A stretch of 64,000 nt of DNA. It comes from Solobacterium sp. (GTDB lineage Bacteria; Bacillota_I; Bacilli_A; Erysipelotrichales; Erysipelotrichaceae). Below, piece by piece: positions 40,626-49,790 of the stretch. The position numbers were made by a program, and so were the translations under genes. The notes under the pieces were generated by a model. It had not been told where the DNA came from. It saw nothing but the letters and a program-made list of their open reading frames with translations, and did not search any database. How positions within the stretch are numbered: position 1 is the first letter of the stretch; every line of letters begins with the position of its first letter. The DNA lies in contig JAFWEW010000037.1 of assembly GCA_017512725.1 (NCBI GenBank), forward strand, positions 1-64,000, given 5' to 3'.

Positions 40626-42545
40626 ATGAAAAAACTACTTGCATTTATTTCAGCGGTAGCTTTGGCTGCGTCTCTTGCGGCGTGCGGTACTTCAACGGCA
40701 CAGCCGGCATCGGATGGTTCCGGAGTATCCGGTACCTTTACCGGAGAAGCAGCAGGGCAGGGCGGTGAAGGCAATCCTGTCAAAGTTACGCTCACACTTG
40801 AGAACTCCGTGATCACCGGGTGTACTGCAGAAGGTCCGGGCGAAACAGACGGCATCGGATCCAAGGCAATCGATTCCATGCCTGGTGCGATCGCGGAAAG
40901 CGGCTCGATTGCAGTTGATACGGTAAGCGGCGCAACCGTTACCAGCAACGCGATTCTTGCGGCAGCGGCATCGGCACTGGAAAGTGCCGGCCTGAATCCG
41001 GAAGACTACAAGAAAGAGGTTGCGGCAGCACAGGCATCGGCAGAAGATGTCACCAAGACAGCGGATGTTGTGATCGTCGGCGCAGGCGGTGCCGGCATGA
41101 CAGCGGCAATCGTTGCCAGTGATGCGGGCAAAAAAGTCATTATTGTAGAAAGTCAGTCCATGGCTGGCGGAAACTCCGTTCGTTCGACCGGCGGTATGAA
41201 TGCGGCCAAGACAAAATTCCAGGATGAAAATGAATTTGGAGAGAGCGCAGGCGTTGAAAAGACCCTGAAATCTGCAGATTCCTTCACCGGAACAAATGAA
41301 GAGACGATCAAGGATCTTGCAAAGACGGTCAGTGAACAGTGGACCGCCTATCAGGCTTCTCCGGAAGGCTATTACGATTCTGTTGAACTGTTCGAACTTG
41401 ATACCATGATCGGCGGTAAGGGCCTCAATGATCCGGAACTGGTCAAGACCCTTGCGGAAAAGAGTGAGAGCGCAATTGACTGGCTCGATGAGATCGGCGC
41501 AGAACTCCATAATGTCGCAGCGTTCGGCGGTGCCAGCGTTAAGCGTATCCACCGTCCGGTCAACGCGGAAGGCAAGGTAGTCTCGGTTGGTGCGTATGTC
41601 ATTCCGATTCTGGAAAAGAACCTGAATGACCGCGGCATCGAAGTGCTCTATGAGACAACCGCAAACAAGATCATTATGGACGGCGGCAAGGCAGTCGGTA
41701 TTGAAGCGGTTACCTCTGCCGGAGGAAAAGTCACAATCAACGCCGGTGCGGTTATTCTTGCGGCAGGCGGATTCGGTGCCAACAACGATATGGTTGTTGC
41801 CCAGAACCATCCGGAGCTCAAAGGATACATCACGACAAATGCGGCCGGTATTCTCGGTCAGGGAATCGATATGGGCGTTGAGGTCGGCGCAGCTACCGTC
41901 GACATGGATCAGATCCAGCTTCACCCGACCGTACACGTGGCAGATGACGGCAGTGCAAATCTGATCACGGAAGGTCTGCGCGGAGACGGTGCAATTCTCG
42001 TCAACGCGGAAGGTCTGCGTTTCTATGATGAAGTCAGCACCCGTGACAAGGTATCCGATGCCGAAAACAATCAGACCGGCGGTTATGCATGGCTGATCGT
42101 TGACCAGAAAATGCTGGACGCAAGTGCAGTCATCCAGGGCTATGTTTCCAAAGGCTGGACCGTAACCGGAGAGACCGCGGAAGATCTGGCAAAGGAAATG
42201 GATATGGACGGCGCCGTTCTTGCGGAAACCATTGAAAAGTGGAACGCCTGTGTTGAAGCCAAGGAAGATGCAGAGTTCGGAAGAACCTCCTTCGCAGAAA
42301 AGCTGGAAGGTCCGTTCTATGCACTGACCGTACAGCCGGGTATTCACCACACCATGGGCGGATTAAAGATCAACAGCAATGCGGAAGTACTGAAGGAAGA
42401 CGGTTCTGCAATTACCGGCCTGTTTGCGGCAGGCGAGATCACCGGCGGCGTACACGGTGCCAACCGTCTCGGCGGAAACGCAGTTGCGGACTTCATCGTC
42501 TACGGACGCATCGCAGGCGAAAGCGCAGCGAATTACCTCAAATAA
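40626..42545 (+). CDS. Surface FMN/FAD-dependent reductase lipoprotein (fumarate/urocanate reductase-like)
   Basis: 639 residues. Signal peptide with lipobox SLAAC (Cys20) anchors it outside the membrane. Residues about 35–125 form an FMN-binding domain with flavinylation motif DTVSGAT; Thr104 should carry covalent FMN added by ApbE. Residues about 140–639 are the fumarate-reductase flavoprotein fold: FAD motif VVIVGAGGAGMTAA, LHPTVH, and the C-terminal HTMGGLKIN…GGVHGANRLGGNA. Such enzymes take electrons from membrane quinones or extracellular flavins and reduce fumarate, urocanate or similar acceptors. Substrate cannot be fixed from sequence. GGAGGG ribosome site; single gene. Confidence 0.9.
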   Translation: MKKLLAFISAVALAASLAACGTSTAQPASDGSGVSGTFTGEAAGQGGEGNPVKVTLTLENSVITGCTAEGPGETDGIGSKAIDSMPGAIAESGSIAVDTVSGATVTSNAILAAAASALESAGLNPEDYKKEVAAAQASAEDVTKTADVVIVGAGGAGMTAAIVASDAGKKVIIVESQSMAGGNSVRSTGGMNAAKTKFQDENEFGESAGVEKTLKSADSFTGTNEETIKDLAKTVSEQWTAYQASPEGYYDSVELFELDTMIGGKGLNDPELVKTLAEKSESAIDWLDEIGAELHNVAAFGGASVKRIHRPVNAEGKVVSVGAYVIPILEKNLNDRGIEVLYETTANKIIMDGGKAVGIEAVTSAGGKVTINAGAVILAAGGFGANNDMVVAQNHPELKGYITTNAAGILGQGIDMGVEVGAATVDMDQIQLHPTVHVADDGSANLITEGLRGDGAILVNAEGLRFYDEVSTRDKVSDAENNQTGGYAWLIVDQKMLDASAVIQGYVSKGWTVTGETAEDLAKEMDMDGAVLAETIEKWNACVEAKEDAEFGRTSFAEKLEGPFYALTVQPGIHHTMGGLKINSNAEVLKEDGSAITGLFAAGEITGGVHGANRLGGNAVADFIVYGRIAGESAANYLK

Positions 42546-42572
42546 TACAGAACTCAAAACGAGTTAATACAG

Positions 42573-42608
42573 ACTGCCGTTCTGCGGATATGCAAAGCGG
42601 CAGTTTTT
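42573..42608 (+). terminator. Terminator of the flavin reductase gene
   Basis: ACTGCCG/CGGCAGT, 7-bp stem with a long loop and TTTTT, 28 bases after the stop. Confidence 0.6.
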
Positions 42609-42621
42609 ACATGCATGCGAA

Positions 42622-42666
42622 AAAGAAAAACATCAGCCGGTTCCGAATCGGAACGGGCTGATGTTG
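42622..42666 (-). terminator. Terminator of glutamine synthetase
   Basis: On the minus strand a long stem (ACATCAGCC…GTTCC with GGAAC…GGCTGATGT) is followed by TTTTTCTTTTT. Confidence 0.8.
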
Positions 42667-42673
42667 ATATGAA

Positions 42674-44761
42674 TTACAGAGAGAACAGCATCTCTTCGTA
42701 GCTGGGCACCCGGTAGAATTCCTTCGAAGCGATTACTTCATAGCGGTCAATGCAGGCACGGAGCCGGTTCATCCGGTCGTTGATTTCGCCGTACATCCTG
42801 CGGCCGGCCTTTTCACTGGATTTTTCCGTGAGAACATCCTGGTATTCCTTCTCCAGATCAAGCATCTGGGTATATACCTGATCGATCAGCTTTGTGAGTT
42901 CGGAAGAGCGGTCCTTGAGGAATTTCGGCGGTTTGGCAGCTGCGCTCATGGCTTCTGCATAGAACTTCATTTCCGCACTCATCGCCGGCAGGACCAGTTT
43001 CCGTACCATGGACAGCATCGTTTTGACTTCAATTCCCATGATGGAAACATACTGATCAGCGTAGATCGCTTTACGTGCCGCAAGTTCCTTTTCGGTATAG
43101 ATTCCAAGCCCCGTAAGCATCTCGATCGTCTTTTCATCATCCAGTACATCGATGCTTTCAATGAATGAGGTGATATTTGGAAGACCTCTGCGTTCGGCTT
43201 CCTTGACCCATTCCTGGGAATAGCCGTCTCCGGAGAACAGCACCCGCTTGTGGGAATCGATGATGCCGCGGCAGATTTCCAGTGCTTTGGCACGCACATC
43301 CTGCAGGTATTTCAGGCCTTCCAGCTGTTCGGAGATCTCGTTAAGCGAATCGGCCATGATGGCGTTGAGTACGGTGTTGACAACCGCTGCCGACATTGAG
43401 GATCCCAGCATGCGGAATTCGAACTTGTTTCCGGTGAAGGCGATCGGTGCGGTACGGTTGCGGTCGGAGTTGTCGTGGGGAATATAGGACAGACCGGAAA
43501 TCGGACTGAACTCGGAACGGGAATCTTTCGGCATCTTTGCCTTGTCTCCCATATAGAGACCGTAAAGGATCTGTTCGATATAGCTGCCCATGTAAATGGA
43601 GATGATTGCCGGCGGCGCTTCACATCCGCCCAGACGATGATCATTTCCGGCACTGCTGGCACTCATGCGCAGAAGTTTTGCGTTTTCGTCGACTGCCTTG
43701 ATAAAGGCACAGACAAACATCAGGAACCGGATATTTTCTGCCGGCTTTTCGCCCGGAGAAAACAGGTTCTGGCCGGTATCGGTCATGATCGACCAGTTGT
43801 TGTGCTTGCCGGAACCGTTGATACCTTCGAACGGTTTTTCATGAAGCAGACATGCAAGGTCATGCTTTTCCGCGGTGCGGGTAAGGATTTCCATGATGAG
43901 CTGGTTGTCATCGACTGCCATATTGCAGTTGGAATACACCGGTGCCAGTTCAAACTGACCGGGAGCGACTTCGTTGTGTTCCGTCTTGGCATAAATGCCC
44001 AGCTTCCACAGTTCATTGTCGACATCACTCATAAACTCCGAGACCCGTCTTGGAAGGGAGCCGAAGTAGTGATCCGAAAGCTCCTGTCCCTTGGATGCCT
44101 GTGCGCCGAACAGGGTGCGGCCAGTCAGCTTCAGGTCCGGACGGAGTTCAAAGTGCGTTTTATCGATCAGGAAGTATTCCTGTTCGAGGCCGACGACCGG
44201 TGTACAGGAACGGACATCCTTGTCGCCGAGCAGGTTGACCATGCGGGTGGATGCTTCAGAAAGGGCCTTGATGGATTTCAGAAGCGGGTCTTTCTTATCC
44301 AGAGATTCTCCGTTGTAGGAAACAAATACGGTCGGGATGCAGAGCACGTTGTCTTTGATAAATGCAGGGCTGGTCACATCCCAGTAGGTATAGCCTCTTG
44401 CCTCAAAGGTGGCACGAAGACCGCCGCTTGGAAAGCTGGACGCATCCGGTTCCCCCTTGATGAGATTCTTTCCCGAAAAGTGCGTCATCGGTTCGCCATT
44501 GCTGTCCGGATCGATAAATGCATCATGTTTTTCGGCAGTGGTTCCGGTCAGAGGCTGGAACCAGTGCGTATAATGGGTGGCGCCGTTATCCAGTGCCCAG
44601 CGCTTCATGGCATGAGCGATGGAGTCTGCCGTCGGACGATCCAGTGTTCCTTCATTCGCAACGGTTTTTTTCCAGGAAAGATAGACGGGCTTTGGGAGCC
44701 GTTCTTTCATCGTGGATTCTGAGAATACCAGTGAACCAAAGTCTTCAAAAGGCTTTTCCAT
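42674..44761 (-). CDS. glnN: Glutamine synthetase type III
   Basis: 695 residues, the size of GSIII enzymes of Bacteroides and Clostridia. Recognisable are the N-terminal FGSLVFSESTMKERL, THYTHWFQPLTG, the GGLRATFEARGYTYWD block, and the ammonium/glutamate-binding KHNNWSIMTD and PHDNSDRNRTAP segments. It joins ammonia to glutamate using ATP. ATG 44761 is favoured by AAAGGGGA at proper spacing; a TTG at 44767 would be too close. The 140-base upstream region is very AT-rich with no clear operator. Confidence 0.93.
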   Translation of the reverse strand: MEKPFEDFGSLVFSESTMKERLPKPVYLSWKKTVANEGTLDRPTADSIAHAMKRWALDNGATHYTHWFQPLTGTTAEKHDAFIDPDSNGEPMTHFSGKNLIKGEPDASSFPSGGLRATFEARGYTYWDVTSPAFIKDNVLCIPTVFVSYNGESLDKKDPLLKSIKALSEASTRMVNLLGDKDVRSCTPVVGLEQEYFLIDKTHFELRPDLKLTGRTLFGAQASKGQELSDHYFGSLPRRVSEFMSDVDNELWKLGIYAKTEHNEVAPGQFELAPVYSNCNMAVDDNQLIMEILTRTAEKHDLACLLHEKPFEGINGSGKHNNWSIMTDTGQNLFSPGEKPAENIRFLMFVCAFIKAVDENAKLLRMSASSAGNDHRLGGCEAPPAIISIYMGSYIEQILYGLYMGDKAKMPKDSRSEFSPISGLSYIPHDNSDRNRTAPIAFTGNKFEFRMLGSSMSAAVVNTVLNAIMADSLNEISEQLEGLKYLQDVRAKALEICRGIIDSHKRVLFSGDGYSQEWVKEAERRGLPNITSFIESIDVLDDEKTIEMLTGLGIYTEKELAARKAIYADQYVSIMGIEVKTMLSMVRKLVLPAMSAEMKFYAEAMSAAAKPPKFLKDRSSELTKLIDQVYTQMLDLEKEYQDVLTEKSSEKAGRRMYGEINDRMNRLRACIDRYEVIASKEFYRVPSYEEMLFSL

Positions 44762-44910
44762 AAACAAATTCCCCTTTATGGGTTCATTTTGAACTGAAAA
44801 ATCAGAAAATCAACCAAAAACCCAAAAAATTCTTAAAAATTGCAGCAAAAAAACAAAATATGAGCTTAAATCTGATTTTTGAACAGGAAATCACTGCGAT
44901 TTTTTCCGGG

Positions 44911-44938
44911 AAAAGAAAAATTCGCGTTTCCGCGAATT
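44911..44938 (-). terminator. Terminator of the NifU-like gene
   Basis: AATTCGCG/CGCGAATT, 8-bp stem with GAAA tetraloop and T-rich tail on the minus strand; overlaps the stop. Confidence 0.75.
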
Positions 44939-45248
44939 AATACCAGGAATATCCGCTGCCGTTGCCGACACCGTAGCCGTCATATCCAACCGGAGAATCC
45001 AGTTTCACTTCCCTGACCTCCGGTACCTCATCCAGCAGGATTGCCTGAATGCCGTCGGTCAGCGTTGCGTCAAGCGCCATACAGCCGGCACATGCCCCAA
45101 GCATGCGTACGGTGACAACACCGTCCTGGAAATCAACCAGTTCCACATCGCCGCCGTCCTGCTGAATATAGGGACGGATCTTATTGATCGTTTTTTCGAT
45201 ACGTTCCAGCACATCGCTGGAAACCGTGTTTTTTTCCTGTTCGCTCAT
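44937..45248 (-). CDS. NifU C-terminal-domain Fe-S scaffold protein
   Basis: 103 residues. The NifU/NfuA domain carries the CxxC pair in GACAGCMALDATL plus IRPYIQQDGGDVELVDF, so it can bind and hand on a 4Fe-4S cluster. A Gly/Tyr-rich tail (DGYGVGNGSGYSWY) is unusual. ATG 45248 follows AGAGGCAG; an earlier codon at 45281 overlaps the next gene. Probably co-transcribed with the YuiD-like gene, whose stop lies 22 bases upstream. Confidence 0.88.
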   Translation of the reverse strand: MSEQEKNTVSSDVLERIEKTINKIRPYIQQDGGDVELVDFQDGVVTVRMLGACAGCMALDATLTDGIQAILLDEVPEVREVKLDSPVGYDGYGVGNGSGYSWY

Positions 45249-45270
45249 TGTTCTCTGCCTCTTTTTGTAA

Positions 45271-45726
45271 TTACAGACCAAAATGGAAAATCAGTGCAAT
45301 CATAACGCCAAGCACCAGACCGCCGAAGATTTCCTTCCATTTGTGGCCCAGTACTTCTTTCAGCTTCGTCTGATAGATCGGATCATCAAACTCCGTGTGC
45401 AGATTTTCCTGAACGTCCTTTACCAGCTGCTGGGTAACCCGGATGTTCTGTCCGCTATAATAGCGCACATTTGCGGCATCGTAAATTACAATGACCGCCA
45501 GCGCAAGCGTTACCGCAAAGATCGTGGAACTGAACCGTTCCTGCAGTCCTACGGACATTGCCAGGGCACTGACCAGTGCTGTATGGGAACTTGGCATTCC
45601 GCCGCTGTCGATCAGAAGATGGAGCTTCCACTTCCGCTTTCGGATATAGTAGATAATCGGTTTCAGCAGCTGCGCAAGAACTGCGGACAGAATTGCTGAC
45701 CAGAATGGATACATCGACTTAATCAT
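45271..45726 (-). CDS. YuiD/DUF212 membrane phosphatase-like protein
   Basis: 151 residues. SGGMPSSHTALVSALA is the acid-phosphatase/haloperoxidase-like signature of the DUF212 family, with helices around 8–24, 48–90 and 128–148. Members are uncharacterised membrane proteins related to PAP2 lipid phosphatases. ATG 45726 follows GTGAGG. Likely in one unit with the NifU-like gene. Confidence 0.85.
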   Translation of the reverse strand: MIKSMYPFWSAILSAVLAQLLKPIIYYIRKRKWKLHLLIDSGGMPSSHTALVSALAMSVGLQERFSSTIFAVTLALAVIVIYDAANVRYYSGQNIRVTQQLVKDVQENLHTEFDDPIYQTKLKEVLGHKWKEIFGGLVLGVMIALIFHFGL

Positions 45727-45865
45727 TTCAAACCTCACATGGAAGTATATCACAACACCGACAGCGGGGAAGAAGGATCTGAGGATACGGATTGAAACAC
45801 TTAAAGTGGTTTTCCGATACCCATATAAAATGGAAGTAGTGTAAAATTACGAATAGGAGTTAAAA

Positions 45866-46237
45866 ATGCAGTATCGTATCGGACAGACAGCAGAAGGCAA
45901 AGTAACCGGCATTCAGCCATACGGGGCGTTTGTAATGCTGGACCGGCAGACCAGCGGACTGATTCATATTTCGGAGATCAGTGACGGGTATGTCAGGGAT
46001 ATCAGCCGGTATGTTAAAGTTGGAGATACGGTTACCGTCAAGATCATCGATTTTGACGCCGCTGCAGGTCAGGCGCGGCTTTCTCTGAAAGCGCTGCATC
46101 ATTCGAATTCCAGAAGCCGCAGAAGACCAATGAATCGAAAGGCGGAACTGCCGCCGAATCATATCGGTTTTTCTTCCATCGCCGCAATGATGGAACAATG
46201 GATCTTGGAGTCAGAAGAAGGAGAAAACAAAAAATGA
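45866..46237 (+). CDS. S1-domain general stress-type RNA-binding protein
   Basis: 123 residues. The S1 domain occupies residues 1–72 (GQTAEGKVTGIQPYGAFVML…GLIHISEIS…VKVGDTVTVKIIDFD), as in YugI/GSP13. The rest is a basic Arg/Ser patch then an acidic end. It probably binds RNA or ribosomes. Its stop overlaps the pgi start (ATGATGA), so the two genes are translated together, a pairing also seen in other Bacillota. Confidence 0.88.
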   Translation: MQYRIGQTAEGKVTGIQPYGAFVMLDRQTSGLIHISEISDGYVRDISRYVKVGDTVTVKIIDFDAAAGQARLSLKALHHSNSRSRRRPMNRKAELPPNHIGFSSIAAMMEQWILESEEGENKK

Positions 46238-47514
46238 TGAAATTAGATTCCACACAGGCTTTTCTGAGAGAAGACATTGAGTCTTATCAGAAAGAAGTCA
46301 GCCGCATCCACACAATGATTCATGAGAAGTCTGGCGAAGGGAATGACAGACTTGGCTGGGTCGACTGGGCTGAAACGTATGACAAGGAAGAATTTGACCG
46401 GATGATCCGGATTGCAGAAAAGCTGAAGGACAAGACAGACTGCGTTGTTGTCTGCGGTATCGGCGGATCCTACCTTGGAGCGCGTGCTGCGATTGAAATG
46501 ATCCAGGGTCTTTACCCGGATAATGACAAAGAGGTTGTCTTTGTGGGGAATACCTTCTCTAGCACTTATATCAGCCAGGTTCTGAATCATATTAAAGATA
46601 AGAATGTCGTGCTCAATGTTATTTCGAAATCCGGAACAACGACTGAAACAGCACTTGCTTTCCGTCTTCTGAAGCAGTTCATGGAACGCAAATACGGCAA
46701 GGAAGAATGCCGTGAACGGATTCTTGCGACAACCGACAAGGCAAAGGGAACCTTAAAGGCACTTGCGGATAAAGAAGGTTATGAGACCTTCGTAATTCCG
46801 GATGACATCGGCGGCCGTTACTCTGTTATGACACCGGTAGGTCTTCTGCCGATGGCTCTGATGGGAATCGATATCAATGAGGTCATGAATGGGTTCAAGT
46901 CTGCCTACATTGATCTGAAGACGGATGATCTCAAGAAGAATGATGCGTATCGTTATGCGGTAGCCCGCCGTATTCTGCAGAACCAGGGCTATAACGTTGA
47001 GATGTTTGTGACCTATGAACCGCAGCTGCAGTGCCTGGGTGAGTGGTTCAAGCAGCTGATGGGTGAATCGGAAGGCAAGCACGGCAAAGGCATCCTGCCG
47101 GATTCCGCAACGTTCTCGACCGATCTGCATTCCCTTGGCCAGTTCATTCAGCAGGGAAATAAGGTCCTCTTTGAAACACTGCTGAAGGTTGAAAAGCCGA
47201 CACTGGACGCAATCGTTCCGTCCGATCCGGAAAATACCGATACGATGAACTATCTGGCAGGCAAGAAGCTTGACTGGATCAATAAGATGGCAATGAAGGG
47301 AACGCTGGAAGCGCATGTTGAAACCGGCGGTGTACCGAACCTGGTAATCGAAATGCCGGATATGAGCGCATTCTCATTCGGCTATCAGTGCTACTGGTTC
47401 TTCAAGGCAACCGCAATGACCTGCTACATGCTGAATATCAACCCGTTTGACCAGCCGGGCGTTGAGGTCTACAAGAAAAATATGTTCCGTCTCCTTGGAA
47501 AACCGGGAGCGTAA
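46234..47514 (+). CDS. pgi: Glucose-6-phosphate isomerase
   Basis: 426 residues, the short bacterial form. CGIGGSYLGARAAIE, the sugar-phosphate SKSGTTTET loop, GGRYSVMTPVGLLP and QGNKVLFET…GGVPN are present. It links glucose-6-P from PTS substrates (such as the GH1 product) to fructose-6-P. Two successive ATGs (46234, 46237); the first has better spacing from AAGAAGGAG. Confidence 0.94.
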   Translation: MMKLDSTQAFLREDIESYQKEVSRIHTMIHEKSGEGNDRLGWVDWAETYDKEEFDRMIRIAEKLKDKTDCVVVCGIGGSYLGARAAIEMIQGLYPDNDKEVVFVGNTFSSTYISQVLNHIKDKNVVLNVISKSGTTTETALAFRLLKQFMERKYGKEECRERILATTDKAKGTLKALADKEGYETFVIPDDIGGRYSVMTPVGLLPMALMGIDINEVMNGFKSAYIDLKTDDLKKNDAYRYAVARRILQNQGYNVEMFVTYEPQLQCLGEWFKQLMGESEGKHGKGILPDSATFSTDLHSLGQFIQQGNKVLFETLLKVEKPTLDAIVPSDPENTDTMNYLAGKKLDWINKMAMKGTLEAHVETGGVPNLVIEMPDMSAFSFGYQCYWFFKATAMTCYMLNINPFDQPGVEVYKKNMFRLLGKPGA

Positions 47515-47539
47515 TCGGAACGATCCATTCGGATTCACG

Positions 47540-47571
47540 AACAGGGGTGTAACAGCTCCTGTTTTTTTTTA
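47540..47571 (+). terminator. Terminator after pgi
   Basis: AACAGG/CCTGTT stem with 12-base loop and a nine-T run. Confidence 0.75.
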
Positions 47572-47686
47572 CGCGAATGACAGATGATATCGGATAATGA
47601 CAACTTGGCAAGAACCCTGTACAAACATTGCGGAATCCGGATATGATTACACTGTAGCAAAAGAGATACAGGTAAGTATTTTTAAT

Positions 47687-47896
47687 ATGAGCGACTTTGA
47701 CAGGAACAGAAAAGATGACACTCTGATCCGCCAGCTGAAACAGCGGAATGCACAGTGGATCCATGATAAAATCCCCGATAAGAAATATCTCGGCGGATAT
47801 AAATACTCAGCCACCTGTAAATGCAGTGTGTGCGGTTTTGTTGCAGGGCATGAAATGCCGGTATGCCCTGGCTGCAAGACGAGAATCATGCGCTGA
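47687..47896 (+). CDS. Zinc-ribbon microprotein, paralogue A
   Basis: 69 residues from ATG 47687 (weak AGGTAAG site); an upstream in-frame ATG at 47597 would add 30 residues but has no ribosome site. WIHDKI precedes a four-cysteine ribbon, CKCSVCG…MPVCPGC. The same layout (WIHEKI, CTCSNCG, LPVCLGC) occurs in the protein at 52.0 kb, so the two are paralogues. The family is unknown to me; the ribbon suggests metal-stabilised nucleic-acid or protein binding. Followed closely by a terminator. Confidence 0.7.
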   Translation: MSDFDRNRKDDTLIRQLKQRNAQWIHDKIPDKKYLGGYKYSATCKCSVCGFVAGHEMPVCPGCKTRIMR

Positions 47897-47911
47897 AGAA
47901 GACAATGAGAG

Positions 47912-47935
47912 AATGCGGGAAATCCGCATTTTTTC
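47912..47935 (+). terminator. Terminator after zinc-ribbon gene A
   Basis: AATGCGG/CCGCATT, 7-bp perfect stem, 5-base loop, T run. Confidence 0.8.
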
Positions 47936-47992
47936 TTTGGATTCTGCTGTGCAAACAGATATAGTGGAATTAACGAAAGAGGAAATCATAAT

Positions 47993-48472
47993 ATGGGAAG
48001 ACTGAAGGATCTGAGGGCAGTCGTTGAAGAACGGCTGAAGGAAGTGGAAGATGCCGGAAAGCGGAATTCTGCACTTGTGCATCTTTATGGTGTTTCGCTT
48101 GCCGCAACCCTGATTGCCCGAAAGAGAGGACTGGATCCGGAACTGGCTTCCATGGCTGCCATGCTGCATGATCTTGCGGCGTATCTTTCCGGCAGCTATG
48201 AAGACCATGCCCACCGGGGTGCGGATCTCGCACGGCAGATTCTGAACGAAATGAAGATTACCAGTTCTGATGAAACCGAGACCATCTGCTCGATGATCTA
48301 TCATCACGATGACAAGCATACCGTCGATTCGGAAATGGATGAGGTGCTGAAGGATGCGGATGTGATCCATCATTGTTTTCACGATCTCTCCAAACCGGTC
48401 AAGGAAAAAGAACAGAAGCGCTATGATGCGCTCGTAGAAGAGTTTGGTCTTAATGGAAAGGGGGAACTGTGA
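47993..48472 (+). CDS. HD-domain phosphohydrolase
   Basis: 159 residues. The HD signature is complete: HLYGV (first His), MLHDLAAYL (HD), YHHDD and the distal KDADVIHH. It resembles small metal-dependent hydrolases acting on nucleotides or dinucleotides. AGGAAA site upstream; the stop overlaps the GH13 start, so it is in an operon with an amylase-like enzyme and a PH-domain protein. Substrate unknown. Confidence 0.82.
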   Translation: MGRLKDLRAVVEERLKEVEDAGKRNSALVHLYGVSLAATLIARKRGLDPELASMAAMLHDLAAYLSGSYEDHAHRGADLARQILNEMKITSSDETETICSMIYHHDDKHTVDSEMDEVLKDADVIHHCFHDLSKPVKEKEQKRYDALVEEFGLNGKGEL

Positions 48473-49788
48473 TGGCAGTTTCAACAAATGCGAATCTGAA
48501 GAGACAGATGATCTATCAGATATTTACCAGAAATTATAAAGGCGGTACCTTCCGCGATGTGAAGGAGGATCTCGACCGGATCCAGGCACTTGGCACCGAT
48601 ATTATTTATCTTCTGCCGATCCAGCCATGCGGTGAAAAAAACCGAAAGGGATCGGTCGGTTCTCCGTATGCCATTCAGGATTACCGGTCCGTTGATCCGT
48701 CGCAGGGAACGATGGAAGATTTCGTTGAACTCTGCCGGGCGGTTCATGAGCGTTCCATGAAGATCATCATCGATGTGGTATACAACCACACATCTCCGGA
48801 TTCCCGGCTGGCCAAAGAACACCCGGACTGGTTCTATCACAAACCGGACGGTTCTCTCGGCAACCGGATCGGGGAGTGGTGGGATGTCGTAGATCTCGAT
48901 TATTCCAATGCCGATCTCTGGCGTTACCAGATTGATACGCTGAAGATGTGGGCAGGACTGGTGGATGGGTTCCGCTGTGATGTGGCACCGCTGATCCCGC
49001 TGGAATTCTGGCTGCAGGCACGGAAGGAAGTGGAGGAAGTGCGGCCAGGCTGTATCTGGCTGGCGGAATCGGTTGAACCGGAATTCATAGCAGCCAACCG
49101 GGCACTGGGCTTTGGATCCCTTTCGGACGGGGAACTGTATCAGGCGTTTGATATCTGCTATGACCATGATGTCTATTATCAGATGAAGAACGCGATTACC
49201 GGAGAGGGCTCTTTATCCGATTATCTTTCGCTTGTGAATCTTCAGGAGGCGATCTATCCGGCAAATGCCATTCGCCTGCGTTTTCTCGAGAATCATGACC
49301 GGCCAAGAGCGGCGGCTCTGATCCCGGATGAGAGAACGCTGCGGAACTGGACTGCCTGGAGTTTCTTTGCCAAGGGAACGGTTCTGTTATACTCCGGGCA
49401 GGAGTTTGAAAATACCCATCATCCGACGCTGTTTGACAAAGACACGATTTCATTCGATACCGGAAAGGATCTCTCTGCCTTTATCCGGAAGCTGAGCGAG
49501 ATCCGCAGGGATCCGCTGTTTGAACATTCGGTGTTCCACGCAGAACGATGCGGAAAGAACAGGAGCGTAATTGTCGCAAGGCTTACCGGAATCAAGGGAA
49601 CAGCTTCTGAAGGCAGAGAAGCAGTCGGGATTTTCCAGACATCCCCGCAGATTGAGAATGTAAAGATTGATCTTCCGAACGGTACCTACCGGAATGAAAT
49701 CAGTGAAAGCGAACTGGATGTGTTTGAAGGTGTTGCGGTGTGGGATAATGAACCGGTAATACTGTTTCTCGACGAAAAGGGAGGTTAA
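48472..49788 (+). CDS. GH13-family α-glucan/sucrose-type hydrolase, cytosolic
   Basis: 438 residues of the α-amylase clan. The catalytic triad can be read: Asp in GFRCDVAP, Glu in WLAESVEP and Asp in LENHDRP; region I DVVYNHTS is intact. There is no signal peptide or carbohydrate-binding module, so it acts on imported or stored sugars. Start ATG 48472 (AAAGGGGGAACTGTG upstream) overlaps the HD gene stop. Specificity (maltodextrin, trehalose phosphate, sucrose) is not determinable. Confidence 0.85.
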   Translation: MAVSTNANLKRQMIYQIFTRNYKGGTFRDVKEDLDRIQALGTDIIYLLPIQPCGEKNRKGSVGSPYAIQDYRSVDPSQGTMEDFVELCRAVHERSMKIIIDVVYNHTSPDSRLAKEHPDWFYHKPDGSLGNRIGEWWDVVDLDYSNADLWRYQIDTLKMWAGLVDGFRCDVAPLIPLEFWLQARKEVEEVRPGCIWLAESVEPEFIAANRALGFGSLSDGELYQAFDICYDHDVYYQMKNAITGEGSLSDYLSLVNLQEAIYPANAIRLRFLENHDRPRAAALIPDERTLRNWTAWSFFAKGTVLLYSGQEFENTHHPTLFDKDTISFDTGKDLSAFIRKLSEIRRDPLFEHSVFHAERCGKNRSVIVARLTGIKGTASEGREAVGIFQTSPQIENVKIDLPNGTYRNEISESELDVFEGVAVWDNEPVILFLDEKGG

Positions 49789-49790
49789 TT

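Noticed and set aside
40692-42350. 552-residue open frame antisense to the flavin reductase
   Set aside because: Shadow of a strongly biased gene; composition is Cys/Arg-rich and unlike a protein.
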